DNA of 64,000 bases, taken from positions 133,042,941-133,106,940 of the forward strand of contig OW804096.1 in the NCBI GenBank assembly GCA_942159475.1, written 5' to 3'. Below, in pieces: positions 24,121 through 35,900 of the stretch. The notes beneath the pieces are model-generated. The model was not told the DNA's origin. It was given only the letters and a program-made list of their open reading frames with translations, and made no database searches. The position numbers and the translations under genes were made by a program. This DNA comes from Sthenelais limicola. Taxonomy: Eukaryota; Annelida; Polychaeta; Phyllodocida; Sigalionidae. Position 1 is the stretch's first letter, and each line of letters opens with the position of its first letter.

Positions 24121-27100
24121 ACTTGGAATGGTCACTTTCCAAGCGAATTTGTACACCTCAGTGTTCAAGAACGTTATATGGGTAAGAACAGGAAAACATG
24201 GAGGTTCCAAAGTATAAGGCATTATCGGAAATAATTCATTGAATTTTATGGAAAATATATTTTCTATTCATCAATTATATGAGTGTGTGTGGCTTGAATT
24301 TACACATCTGTCAATCCAGGAGTACTTTTAAAGTGTAAGAAAGGAAATTATTGACATAATATTTTCAAAAATCTCAAAAGATAAAACAAGATAAGTGAAT
24401 TAAATCCATTAAAATAGATCAATTCCCCCATCTCCATATCTGATACATATTCAATATATGAAGACAAAATCGGTTAGGACCTTGTCAGGATATAACATTT
24501 GGAAGATCTCTCAATGGAATCACTTCCTGAGGCGGTATATATACACAGCCTCCAAGTTATATGGGTAAGAAAAGGAAAACTTGGAATGGTCATTTTCCAA
24601 GCGAATTTGTACATCTCAGTGTTCAGGAAAGTTATATGGGTAAGAACAGGAAAACATGGGAGGTTCCAACGTAAAAGGCAGGGATGCTAGTTGGGTTGTA
24701 GGAGAATGTCTGAACTATATTCCATGATGAAAAAGTTTCCACTGCAGGTGTCAGCCTGGCGTAGCATAGGGGAGAGTATGAGAGGGGGATCCCCTCTGAT
24801 TGGGGGTTTGGGACATTTAGCAGATTTGGCCTGTATATAACCCATATTTAACACTATATTCCATTACGATTTTAAGTTATATCTGTTGAGGGAAGGTAAC
24901 ACTCCAAACTTAAGATCCCAAAGCAAATCACATGTCTCAAAGTGGCTACAACTGCTTGAAACCACAGTGAGCAGCCAATCAGAACACTTCTGGCGCCGAT
25001 TCTTTTTACCAATGAGTGGCCAGTAAATATTCTGCCCTATTTTCCGACTTTCTGCCAGCTGAAAAGCATCTGAGCAAAATCTGATAGTGGGAACTATGTA
25101 CGTCTGACTGGGATCTGACACTGGGCGGAGGAGGGGAGGGATAAGGAGGACTGCAAAACCAGACTAAAGATTTAGTCGATAAATGATAGTGAAAATATTG
25201 ATTTTCTTAGAAATGGATAAAATCGGAAGTCAGTTGAAAGTCTGATAATTAGCATTAAAGGCTTTACAGGAAATAATTAATTGAATTTTATGCAAAACAT
25301 ATCTTCTATTAACTAGATTATGAGTGTGTGGTGGGGATTTCCACACCTATCAATGCAAGAGTACTTTTAAAATGTAAGAAAGAAAAATATTGACACAACA
25401 TTTTCAAAAATCTCAAAAGATTTAACAAAATATGTGAAACATCCCATTTGGTAGATTAATTCCCTCATATCCATACCTGATACGTATTCAAAATATGAAG
25501 ACAAATGGGGTTAGGACCTTGTCAGCCATGAAATTTGGAAGATCTCTCAATGGAATCACTTCCTGAGGGGGTATATACACACAGCCTCCTAAGTATTGAC
25601 ACAATTATTTAATTATCTCAAAAGATTTAACAAAATATGTGAAACATCCCATTTGGTAGATTATTTCCCTCATCTCCATATCTGGTACATATTCAAAATA
25701 TGAAGACAAATTGGGTTAGGACCTTGTCAGGACAGAAAATTTGGAAGATCTCTCAATGGAATCACTTCCTGAGGGGGTATATATACACAGCCTCCAAGTT
25801 ATATGGGTAAGAACAGGAAAACATGGGAGGTTCCAAAGTAAGGCTTTCACCAGATTATGAGTGTGTGGCATGGAGTTACGCATCTGTTAATTCAAGAGTA
25901 CTGTTAATATGTACGAAAGGAACATATTGACACAATATTTGTAAAAATCTCAAAAGATTCAACAAAATATAAGACAAAATGCTTTAGGACCTTGTCAGGA
26001 TATAACATTTTGGAAGATCTGTCAATGGAATCTCTTCCTGAGGGGGTATATACACACACCCTTAAAGTTATATGGGTAAGAACAGGAAAACATGGAGGCT
26101 CCAAAGTAAGGCTTTACAGGAAATAATTCATTGAATTTTATGCAAAACATATTTTCAATTTACCAGATTATGAGTGTGTGGTTGGGATTTCCACACCTCT
26201 CAATTCAAGAATACTTTTAATGCGTAAGAAAGAAAACAATCTCAAAATAGGATAAATTTGTGACAAATTTGGTTAGAACCTTGTCAGCACATAAAATTTG
26301 GAAGATTTCTCAATGGAATCACTTCCTGAGGGGGTATATATACACAGCCTCCAAGTTATATGGGTAAGAACAGGAAAACAAGTTGCGTTCCAAAGTATTG
26401 ACACAATATTTTCAAAAATCTCAAAAGATAACATAAAACATGTGAAACATCCTACCCATCTCCATATCTGATACATGCTCAAATTATGAAGACAAATGGG
26501 GCTAGGACCTTGTCAGGCATGAAATTTGGAAGATCTCTCAATGGATTCTCTTCCTGAGGGGGTATATACACACACCCTTAAAGTTATATGGGTAAGAGCA
26601 GGAAAATATGGGAGGTTCCAAAGTAAAAGGCTTTACAGGAAATAATTCATTGAATTCTATGCAAAACATATTTTCAATTTACCAGATTATGAGTGTGTAG
26701 CTTGGATTTCCACACCTCTCAATTCAAGAATACTTTTAATGTGTAAGAAAGAAAACAACAATCTCAAAATAGGATAAATTTGTGACAAATTTGGTTAGAA
26801 CCTTGTCTGCACATAAAATTTGGAAGATTTCTCAATGGAATCACTTCCTGAGGGGGTATATATACACAGCCTCCATGTTATATGGGTAAGAACAGGAAAA
26901 CAAGTTGCGTTCCAAAGTATTGACACAATATTTTCAAAAATCTCAAAAGATAACATAAAACATGTGAAACATCCTACCCATCTCCATATCTGATACATGC
27001 TCAAATTATGAAGACAAATGGGGCTAGGACCTTGTCAGGCATGAAATTTGGAAGATCTCTCAATGGATTCTCTTCCTGAGCGGGTATATACACACACCCT

Positions 27101-27560
27101 TAAAGTTATATGGGTAAGAGCAGGAAAATATGGGAGGTTCCACAGTAAAAGGCTTTACAGGAAATAATTCATTGAATTCTATGCAAAACCTATTTTCAAT
27201 TTACCAGATTATGCGTGTGTGGTTGGGATTTCTACACCTCTCAATTCAAGAGTACTTTTAAAGTGTAAGAAAGAAAAATATTGACACAATATTTTCAAAA
27301 ATCTCAAAAGATTTAACAAAATATGTGAAACATTTCATTTGATAGATCAATTCCCCAATCTATATCTGAGACATACTCAAAATATGAAGACAAATTGGGT
27401 TAGGACCTTGTCAGGACATAACATTCAATAGATCTCTCAATGGAATCAGTCCCTAAGGGGGTATATATACACAGCCTCCAAGTTATATGGGTAAGAAAAG
27501 GAAAACTTGGAATGGTCATTTTCCAAGCGAATTTGTACATCTCAGTGTTCAAGTTTGACA
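24121..27560. repeat. Complex tandem array with a 522-bp higher-order period
   Basis: At least nine units carry the segment AATCACTTCCTGAGGGGGTA followed by TATATACACAGCC (hits near 24520, 25560, 25768, 26036, 26325, 26564, 26847, 27084 and 27453). Spacing between neighbouring units is mostly 208-289 bp. Two adjacent blocks (about 26110-26631 and 26632-27153) are near-identical with a 522-bp period, each made of two diverged subunits. A segment with TGGAATGGTCA..TTTCCAAGCG appears at the left edge (24122), inside (about 24575) and at the right edge (about 27505). No CRISPR-like or protein-coding features are seen. Confidence 0.85.
24755..24860. mobile_element. Fragment of a dispersed CCCCTC/GGGGG repeat
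   Basis: The segment containing GCATAGGGGAGAGTATGAGA, then CCCCTCTGATTGGGGG, recurs near 29199 in DCAKD intron sequence. It interrupts the tandem array. Class unknown. Confidence 0.45.
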
Positions 27561-28780
27561 CACATTTAGAAATGGACACTTTCTGGAGCAATTACACCAA
27601 GTGTCCTTTCAAAATAGTGTTCATGTGTAAGAATAATACAAAATGATTAGAAAGCTACTCTGATGCATTGGCCCCTCATTGGATTCAGGAAATGAGTGAC
27701 CCCCCTCCAACCTCCTAATAGTCACTCACCTTAAAGTTAGCTGTCGACAGGACAACACTGTGCGATTATTCATTATTTCCTGTGAGGAATACTTCTATGT
27801 TATGTTGGGTATGGTCATAGATCGTTCAAGTGCCCCAGTTCAGACAACTTTCCTAAAGCCCATTCGCTAAGTGGCACAGGATGCAGAAACTCATGCATGG
27901 GAGGGTGTATTACAACTAGTCTGCTGCAACTCTCCAGTCAATAGAGAAAGGTACAATCACTTGAGTGTGTGTGTGTGTGTGGGGGGGGGGGGGGGGAGGG
28001 GGGTAGAGGAGATCCAGATTGAGTCGTCTAGATCGATTGTCAACCAATTCCAGCTAGTGAAACTTCCTTCTCCCAATTTAAGTTTTCCCCATGTAGCTTA
28101 GATCAACATCCCACATTAATGGCAAGCTTTAGCTAGTGCATGCCTGTGCGACATGCGTCCATATTTGAAACACAGAGCACCAGCATGCATCTTGTGTGTG
28201 CTAAAGTTCTCTGGTCATTGATGGAATAATGTAGATAGTGTCTACCATTTCAACTGTGGGGTGTCCTTACATCCGTCTTTGTATTTTACAGTTCACAAAA
28301 ACTTTTTCAAATCCCACTCTTAAGATTTGGACCACAAAGAAATACAAAGTTGAAAAAAAATCTGAACCTGTACATTTAAAAATACATGAATGATCCGAAT
28401 TTTACAATAGTTTGCTTCCAATCGATTACAAATCTAAAATATCGAGTACCGTAACAGAGTGTTTGTCTTTCATGAAAGGAATCACCATCCCATGCCATTG
28501 CCTAAGATAAAAGTAATTTCAAAGGGAATCTTTGAGCATTAAACATACAATAGGAGACTTCTAGAAAATGCATGGGATATTATTTCAAACCTCAACAGCC
28601 TGGGAGCACAGCACCACTCATAGGGAAAAATACGATAGGACTAGAACGACCTGGCAGTTTTGAAGTCCTGCTACATTGTATAAAGCATGTGTTTCATCAC
28701 AAATGTTAATGCTCAGTGAAATCACTCAATCACCAACAATAACACACATACCTATAAGTATAAGTATAAACATAACATTG
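27561..28780. other. Gene-free interval 3' of DCAKD
   Basis: Contains (GT)8 merging into a G16 tract (27965-27996). No exon was recognised. The DCAKD 3' UTR must lie in the right part of this stretch on the - strand, but I did not find an obvious poly(A) signal. Confidence 0.4.
27965..27996. repeat. (GT)n microsatellite merging into a G16 tract
   Basis: Eight GT units run directly into 16 consecutive G residues (27981-27996), followed by GAGGGGGGTAG. The tract could form a G-quadruplex. Confidence 0.9.
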
Positions 28781-31357
28781 TCATAAATGTTTTAAAAAGA
28801 CGCTCATTTGTTTAATGAGGAACAGCAGGAAACAAGTTGTAGTTGTCATGAGTAGAAATACGGCTATGCGTAGTTTCCACGGCGACCCTCGGGATATGAG
28901 CTCATGGTAAACAGTCTCTACTTGTTCTTGTGTCTCACGCCGTGACCCCGTATTATCCACGACGTAGTCTGCCTTGGCAGATTTCGTCACTAATGACATC
29001 TGAGCATTGATTCGTTGCAGGGCCTCAGTCCGCGTCAGACGATTCCTCATACACAATCGCTCTATCTGAGTCTTCTCATCACTGCACAAGGCAACAAAAT
29101 ATTATGATTAGTTAAATGGAGACTTTACAGAATGTATAGACTATGCAGTGTTTAAAGTAGGGTACGAATATTTTTCAGGAAATTTATATTGGCAGGTAAA
29201 GCCAGCATAGGGGAGAGTATGAGAGGGGCCACCCCTCTCATTGGGGGGGGGGGGGGGTTCGGGAAAATTTTCGAAATTCCCCCAGTAAATAACCCGTTTT
29301 TGCCCATATATTTCCCTACAAACATGATTTATATATATCTGAAATTCAAAGATATGTTAGAGCAAATATAAAGCCTACCCTTTTCTGATTTACTGTGAAG
29401 TTTTTTTCCTTTTCTCAACAATATGGGGGGCAATTTTAACTGCCTGTCTTTTCAGTGTTTGTTGATTATTGGTGAAATTTGGTCTTTCGTCTATCTCCCT
29501 CACAACCAAAGACCTCTTGATCTTCTTTGTTCCCTTTCCCTTTCCCTTTCCCTTTCCCACCCCACCCCCCTCATATCTAGGTCACCCCTTGCACCGCTAT
29601 AGAGTGAGCCTTAGGTGCCAACCATCTTTCCCAGCTTTCCTGAACCCACAGGAAAGCTGCAGGCTTAAAGGGTGTGTAGTGGATTCCTGAAATCTCAGGA
29701 CGCTGGGGTGAGTGCAGGGTGAGTGTAGGACTTAAACAGGGGGCGTTAAAGGGGTTGGAGCTATGGCAGGTTAAGACTCAAAGAAGGCTCTTTGTGTTAT
29801 TAGTCACCAAAGAGTTCGGGAAACAACAAAAATATCATTTATGAAAATTATATTGAAAGTAATACAGGAGTTAGAAAAATCCTATGAAAAAATAATTTAA
29901 AAGGGGGTAAATGCGATTTCAGGAAATCCTGAGATTTCAGGAAAACTTTAAACACTGACTATGGGAATATAGTCACTGATTCAGCAGGAAACAGAAAAAT
30001 AATGTAAAATCGTGAGGATGTTTCTAGCATTTCTAGCATATTCATGAAAATAACGTTGCAAAATAAACGATTCTAAGCATAACAAGAAAGGAATATGTAG
30101 ATAAAATTCTGCACTTCACAATGGAGTCTTTATTTGTTAACTATATGAAGGCAATAGATTCTCACCATGAAACGCAAATAACCTTGGAAAGGAATTTCAC
30201 CATCTTCCCGCTCTCATACAGCAACGGTAGATCTAAGATGACGAACTTGTGTCCTAAGAAAGATAAAAGTCTATTAACATTTCACGAACATGTGCCTGAG
30301 AAAGATAAAGGTTTATCAACATTTCAATCAATTTCTTTTGCAATCGAGATTAATGCGCCCATGATATTTAATTAGCAACCATACAATCTACATTAGGGCG
30401 AAGCATAATCTACATTAGGACAGGTACGGAAAGATCGAATGCTGACCTTTGAACAGAAACCCCAACACTTGCCAGAATATGGCTCGATAGATCTCAGGGT
30501 GGGTGATAGAGTTCAGTTTGCGACGTTTCACAGGATCGTCAAAAATGATCTTCCCCAACTTATCCCGATCGAGGGTCTCATTCTCCTTTAGGATGTCGTC
30601 TCCAAAATACTGCTTTATCCTCACCCATGCGGGTTTTCCTGGCTCAACCACTGTAACAATATTCACAACATATAATGAGTGACCACAAAAAAAAAATCAT
30701 GAGTGACCGTTGTAAAAAAAACATGTGCAGGAACATAGTACTTGATAATGTTTATTTGCAACCGCATTTGACATTAATTAATCATCATTCGACATAAGTA
30801 TGTTTCCCATATAATGAGTGGATAATTATATAAATATATGTTAGAAACACGCCAGCAATAGTGCTTTATTTCTTTTTTTTTGCAATAAAGCAATACACCC
30901 TACGTTATAATACTCATTACCATTTGCACCCATTTTTATTCAAAATACATGAAGATAAAATGTGCCCATGAATTAAAGACCAGTGTCTCTAAGCAATATT
31001 TAAACAATGATTTGCTTTTAAAAATTTTAATTGATCGATTGGGCCTAAACAAACTTATTAGAAATAGATATTAAATATTGTGAAATTGGGTTTTTACTAC
31101 CAACTGACTTAATAGCCCGTAGTTTGGTCATTTGTGGGAGTCTTTTAATTTTGTTTTTTATTCCGACTTCTGATGTAACTGTCCAACGTTTGGAGTCTCT
31201 GTGACTCTTCTTAATATTGGGAGTAACTTAAGAGTAAAATATTACCTTCTCTGGCCACAACATCGGCATCTATGATGGTGCAGCCTAAATTTCGCAGCAT
31301 CTGTGACACTGTACTCTTCCCACTGGCAATACCGCCAGTCAAACCCACAAGGAACAT
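28781..31357 (-). CDS. DCAKD: DCAKD, dephospho-CoA kinase domain protein (one exon not found)
   Basis: Dephospho-CoA kinase phosphorylates dephospho-CoA to CoA; DCAKD is the monofunctional animal paralogue. Exon 1 (31246-31357) encodes [16 protein letters not shown], a P-loop at residues 5-16. Exon 2 (30447-30650) carries [20 protein letters not shown], the conserved lid region. The last exon (28781-29081) encodes [20 protein letters not shown] and ends in a hydrophobic C-terminal segment (about [20 protein letters not shown]), as in vertebrate DCAKD. The exon that should encode the DxPLLFE motif and the following strand (about 30 codons) is absent from 29082-30446. Joining exon 2 directly to the last exon shifts frame and hits a stop. 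The ATG exon is preceded by an acceptor (T-rich, CAG|TGCCAAG-ATG), so a noncoding first exon exists, probably ending at 32810. It is head-to-head with RBM48. Confidence 0.85.
29082..30446 (-). other. DCAKD intron interval where exon 3 is missing
   Basis: I read both strands here for a segment encoding the DxPLLFE motif and found none. The interval holds a dispersed repeat (from about 29195) with a G15 tract (29243-29257) and a (CCCTTT)n tract near 29530-29555. Repeat content and homopolymers make a local assembly loss plausible. Confidence 0.6.
29195..29300. mobile_element. Second copy of the CCCCTC/GGGGG dispersed repeat
   Basis: Shares GCATAGGGGAGAGTATGAGA and the CCCCTCTCATTGGGGG core with the copy at 24755, then GGGAAAATTTTCGAAATTCC. 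Contains a G15 run. Confidence 0.5.
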
Positions 31358-31498
31358 CTTGGCACTGAAAAAAAAAATTAGGCGTAAAATTTCGTTTATC
31401 CCGGAAAGGATACTTCTGAGTGTACGGGAAGGACTATGTGTACTCCCCTCATATTTTGCACGAAACTCCGGTCCACAAGGAACTAACCTTGAGAGATT

Positions 31499-31577
31499 TA
31501 GTTCTAGATTTGGAGCAACCGCCTTGTATTATACCATCTACAATAAAAGGATTTTTGAATTGAATTGAATTGAATTG
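31499..31577 (+). mobile_element. Short SINE-like insertion with 14-bp target-site duplication
   Basis: A 79-bp insert ending in a (TTGAA)n tail is flanked by identical 14-bp copies AACCTTGAGAGATT at 31485-31498 and 31578-31591. A 3' simple-repeat tail plus a duplication of this length is typical of LINE-mobilised retroposons. The insert looks 5'-truncated. It lies in the DCAKD 5' UTR intron. Confidence 0.7.
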
Positions 31578-32809
31578 AACCTTGAGAGATTAAGTTTCAA
31601 ACCAATAATTGTTCCAGGTCAAACTATATCGGTGTTCTTTCTTTAATCAAGCATAGATTGTAGGCTAGACTAGAGCATCATAGCATATGTCTTAATATTC
31701 AATATACGTTCACAAAGATGTTAATTGATAAGAAGATAAATATATCACAGGTGTAGAATTCTTACTTCAAACGGGGAGAACCCTGCCCTATTCCACCAAT
31801 TTCAGGAAACATTGAACAGTGTCAACTTATCAGGTTCACTTGAGATAAGCTGAGATAATGTAACATGTGTAGCTATGTGTAGGGTGTTTTAAAATCAAGA
31901 TATATAGGCATATTAATTATAGAAAATTTGCGCCAAATTCCCCAAGGAAGTCATGGTGGCCATGAATTAACTGGATACCGCACATTCATAAGTTAACATT
32001 TAAATGATCCGACCTGCAGCTAGACTAGAATAGTGAAAAATACACCGGCGCTCTTCAGTCACTAACACCGGAGTGTTACTTTGCTAATGTACATAATACA
32101 GGTACCAATTTTGAACTATGAGACTTCAAGGTTAAGTGGTTTTCACGAGACCATGAACTTGAATACATAGTAAAATAGGTCAGGATACAACCAAACCAAG
32201 GCAAGAGACCAAAGTCAAGACGAGATCAAAGTACCGTACAACTGGGAAGTGTACGTGACTATATAGGGATGATCTGTATAGACTACAATTACTACAGCAC
32301 CTGGCACTGGGCCACAACATTTAAAGACGGTTACTCTTAGACAGTATATACGCACACTTGTTAATGGTAAATTGAAATATAAATATTCAATATAAAAAGA
32401 GCTAAAAACACAACACTGTGTACAGTGTACAATTATGAACCTGGCAAGAGGCGAGTTGGTAACTTAAAGAATTACAAGACAGACAGTACGGTAATAATAT
32501 TATTGTAGACATATAGCTTTGGTTAACCCTTAGGCAGACCTTCCTGTCTTAGCTATGCTAGTCTATCTAGACTTCTAGTTAAAGTTAAAACCTAGGCTTA
32601 GCCTTAGAGTTGGAAATAGAACTTATAAACTTAGAGTAGACTTAGCTCTTGCCTTTATATCCTTTATATATAGTAAGTTAGGGCGAGGATGGCAAGGCGA
32701 TACAACTCGGAAATTAAGTCCTGAGCAATCCAAACAGTGAATATTTTGAATAAACAAAAACTTGAAAAGGGGAAATCAATAAAGACTAGACTCAATAGTG
32801 TGTGCATAC

Positions 32810-32960
32810 CTGTAGGTTATCCGCCCGACACTGCAATTTGCAAAGGTGCGTCGTCAGATCCCTCGTGCAATGACCTGAGAGTTGAAGCAGAGCTATGTTG
32901 AGACGTAGTTCCTGATTGGCTGTCTCGCTTATAGACCAATCACCGCCATCGACGCAGTAG
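32810..32960 (-). other. DCAKD: Probable noncoding first exon of DCAKD
   Basis: On the - strand the donor CTACAG|GTATGC falls at 32810, and the ATG exon of DCAKD begins just after an acceptor at about 31364. The two would join over a 1.45-kb intron. The upstream end is set only by the neighbouring RBM48 start codon and is a guess. Confidence 0.5.
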
Positions 32961-32980
32961 AGCCGAGAAAGATGGCGACC
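32900..32980. promoter_or_regulatory. Bidirectional DCAKD/RBM48 promoter: paired CCAAT boxes and YY1-like site
   Basis: ATTGG (32915-32919) and CCAAT (32936-32940) are NF-Y sites in opposite orientation, 16 bp apart. AAGATGGCGACC (from about 32969) resembles the YY1 motif and contains the RBM48 start codon. This is a common arrangement at TATA-less divergent housekeeping promoters. Confidence 0.6.
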
Positions 32981-35900
32981 GCGGTGCCGAAACCGCATCA
33001 TGTGCGACGAGAGGTTTGTACTACACGAGCAAGATATCGAGAAGGAAGAGATCTAAAGGCTGTCAAGGTATGTAAATGTGAAGGTAGTTTTTTAGGATTC
33101 CTTATGTTACATCAATCAAAGATTGTATTGGATGAAACAACTTCTTCAACGGACACCTGGGCGATAATATGACATGTTTATATTGTTAAGAGCCATAGAC
33201 CGTACTAGACTGGAATCAGATCATTATAAAAACACGTTTAAAACTTTCTAGGGGCATTTTAGAGTAAAATTTGGTAAGAAACATTTTTAGGTCAATTTTT
33301 TGGTGTAGATTCCAAAAAATAATCTTACCAAGCTGAAAAATTCGATTTTACCCTTCTAAAAGCCCAAAAACAAAATGGCCGCCATTTTGTATTAGGAAAA
33401 CCAAGAATCATGTATAAAATCTTTATTTATTCATCAATATCGTTGTGTAATAGCTCAAATTAAAGGGCTCATCAAGGGCCATCATTTTAAACTGGCTTGA
33501 TAGTTGGTATGGCACTCTGGTTACCATGGCAACCAAAAAACAATAAAATGGCTATATTATCACCAAATCTAGTCTAGAATAGTTATTTATTCATTGATAT
33601 GGTCATTTGATAGCTCACATTAAAGGCCCAATCAAGATACATCATCCAATACTATTCCCATGGTTGCTATGACAATATAGTCACCATAGCAACCATAAAT
33701 GAACAAAGAACAAACTATTTTACCACAAATCAATATATTTCATATGTGAACATGAACCCAAAACACGCTTACAACGCATATACTTTGATATATATGAATT
33801 TATCCATAAAATTTACCCCTTGTTTATGACTTTCCTATATTAATTTGTTTGTAACCATGGAAACACATTCTAATATTCTATTCAGTGGTTCAGAAAGGTT
33901 TGTAACAGAAGATGGTGAAGAGGGTGAGCTTCACAAATTGGTTCAGTCTGACAATTCCCTGAGTACTGGGCAGGACATAATCACTGTAGGGTGGTTCTGA
34001 TTCTGGATGACAAAATTATGTTCCTAGATGAGTATGCAGTACTAGGGGACCAGAGGGCAACCGCTCCCATCGCACATTCTTAACCACAAACAGATGTGTG
34101 GAGTGTGAGGCTCTCTATGAGGGACTAGACAGGCAACATTGAATTTGAATAAATGCTGCCTCACAATTTGTTGGTATTGATGTAAAACTTGAAATAGGAT
34201 TTATAAATTTTACAAATTATTATCAATATCAAGAAAATCTGTTCACATTGAATTGATATTAGGCAGTTTCCCTCATCCAGTGAGTAGAGTGAAACTTCAA
34301 GAGCCCCATTCATTAAAATGTTGTAGGAGCATAATAGCTGTTACAGCAAAATCACCAAGCAAAATCACCAGGGGCAATGGAGATGTTATCTTGGTCCTTG
34401 GATCCACCCTGGACTGTAATGTAGAGGCTCAGATCAGGGAGAAAATGGACACCAAAGCACATTGGATAGGCACGTGCATTACATCCATCAACATATTCAA
34501 AGAAGCTGGTGAATTTATTTCACAAAGCTGGACACTGCTTGAGCTATCAACAGCTCCAAGAGGTTGACACTGGTCTGGCTGAGTATGTGCTGAAGTCTAT
34601 GAATGAAGATGGTTTTGTGCTGCCCCCAAACCTATAGTTGAAGGGTTGAAGGAGTGTTTACCCATTTCTCAGCTGACAATCGAGACACCCTAGATGCATC
34701 ACTTGATGGAAAGGACACTTGTCATGCAGCATGGCAATCAGGTACAGGGAAAGATATCAATCTTGAGAACATCATACCAGTGTAGTACTGTGGGTATCAC
34801 TCTTTACTGCTACATTGAGTATGAGTTACAGTCTATTCCACCAGGGGTTTGCAGTACAGTGCTTTATGTATACTCCTATATGGACCACCAGATGTCCTTC
34901 TTATGCACTGCAGCTAATATTAGTGATTACTACTGTATTGAATAGTCATGTTGTGTATGTACTCTGTGTTAACCTGTATGCTATACTTGTGACACCCCTA
35001 TGTGTATTGTGTATGTTTCCTCTACTGGCCCTCTTCATTGAGGGGTAGACAGGCTTCAGGCTGCCTCTGTAGTCTGGCCTCTTGAGCTGTGTTTGGTGTG
35101 AGGTAATAAAGGATAGTTGCTGGCAAGGACCAAGAACCTGAGGTAGTGATATGTTTGTCAGTTAGTTTGGTACTAATTAGCAAGAACCACAATTCATTAC
35201 AATTAGTGCAGTGCCAGTTGGTCCTTGTTGGTTGGTTTGGTGATAGATACTAGGAAGTGTAATGCTTCTCTAGTTTGGAAGGGAAGGCAAATTTCTAGTT
35301 GTCCTCTGTCTCTGACACATGTTGAGTGTAATGCCTATAAGTGTACTTTTGTACCGTATAGTGTTTCTATTGTGTGGAAGCGGAGAGTTGACTTCTATAG
35401 TTGTCTTCAATCTCAGAACTACCTGGACTGTGCCTTGCTTTGAGGCTTGGAGTAATTGGAAGGTGTACCTCAAAACTAGAGGGCACCCAGTGACCTTGCC
35501 TAGAGGGATCTGAATACCTGTGTTAGCTGAGAGTAGGACTGCCACTCATACAGGCACAGGGAGCTGGGAGCCTATGGTCTATGAGAGTTTCCCCTGCTGT
35601 GTGTTCCTGCCATAGGCAGGTGCAGTCCAAGGCAGAGAAGTGAGATTTCCAGCTTGCATTCTGTGGCATTCCCGCTTGCATTCCGGCGGCATTCCCGCTC
35701 AGATTTTGGTGGCATTTCCAGCTGATTTTATGCTGATTTGCAGTTGGAGGTGTTGCTGATTTCTACCCGATTTTTAGCTGGTTTTCTAGCTCAGATTTCG
35801 GCTGGGGACAGGTGCAGTTTAAGGCAAAGAAACTTGGTTAAATTTCCAGTTGGATTCCAACTGAAAAGAGCAGTATGTATGACCTATGGATAGTTGGAAT

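Noticed and set aside
24121..27560. CRISPR-like array
   Set aside because: Units are hundreds of bases long with diverged sequence between cores, in animal DNA. It is a satellite-type array.
29527..29556. Interstitial telomere (CCCTTT)n
   Set aside because: The unit is CCCTTT, not the animal telomere CCCTAA. It is a simple repeat.
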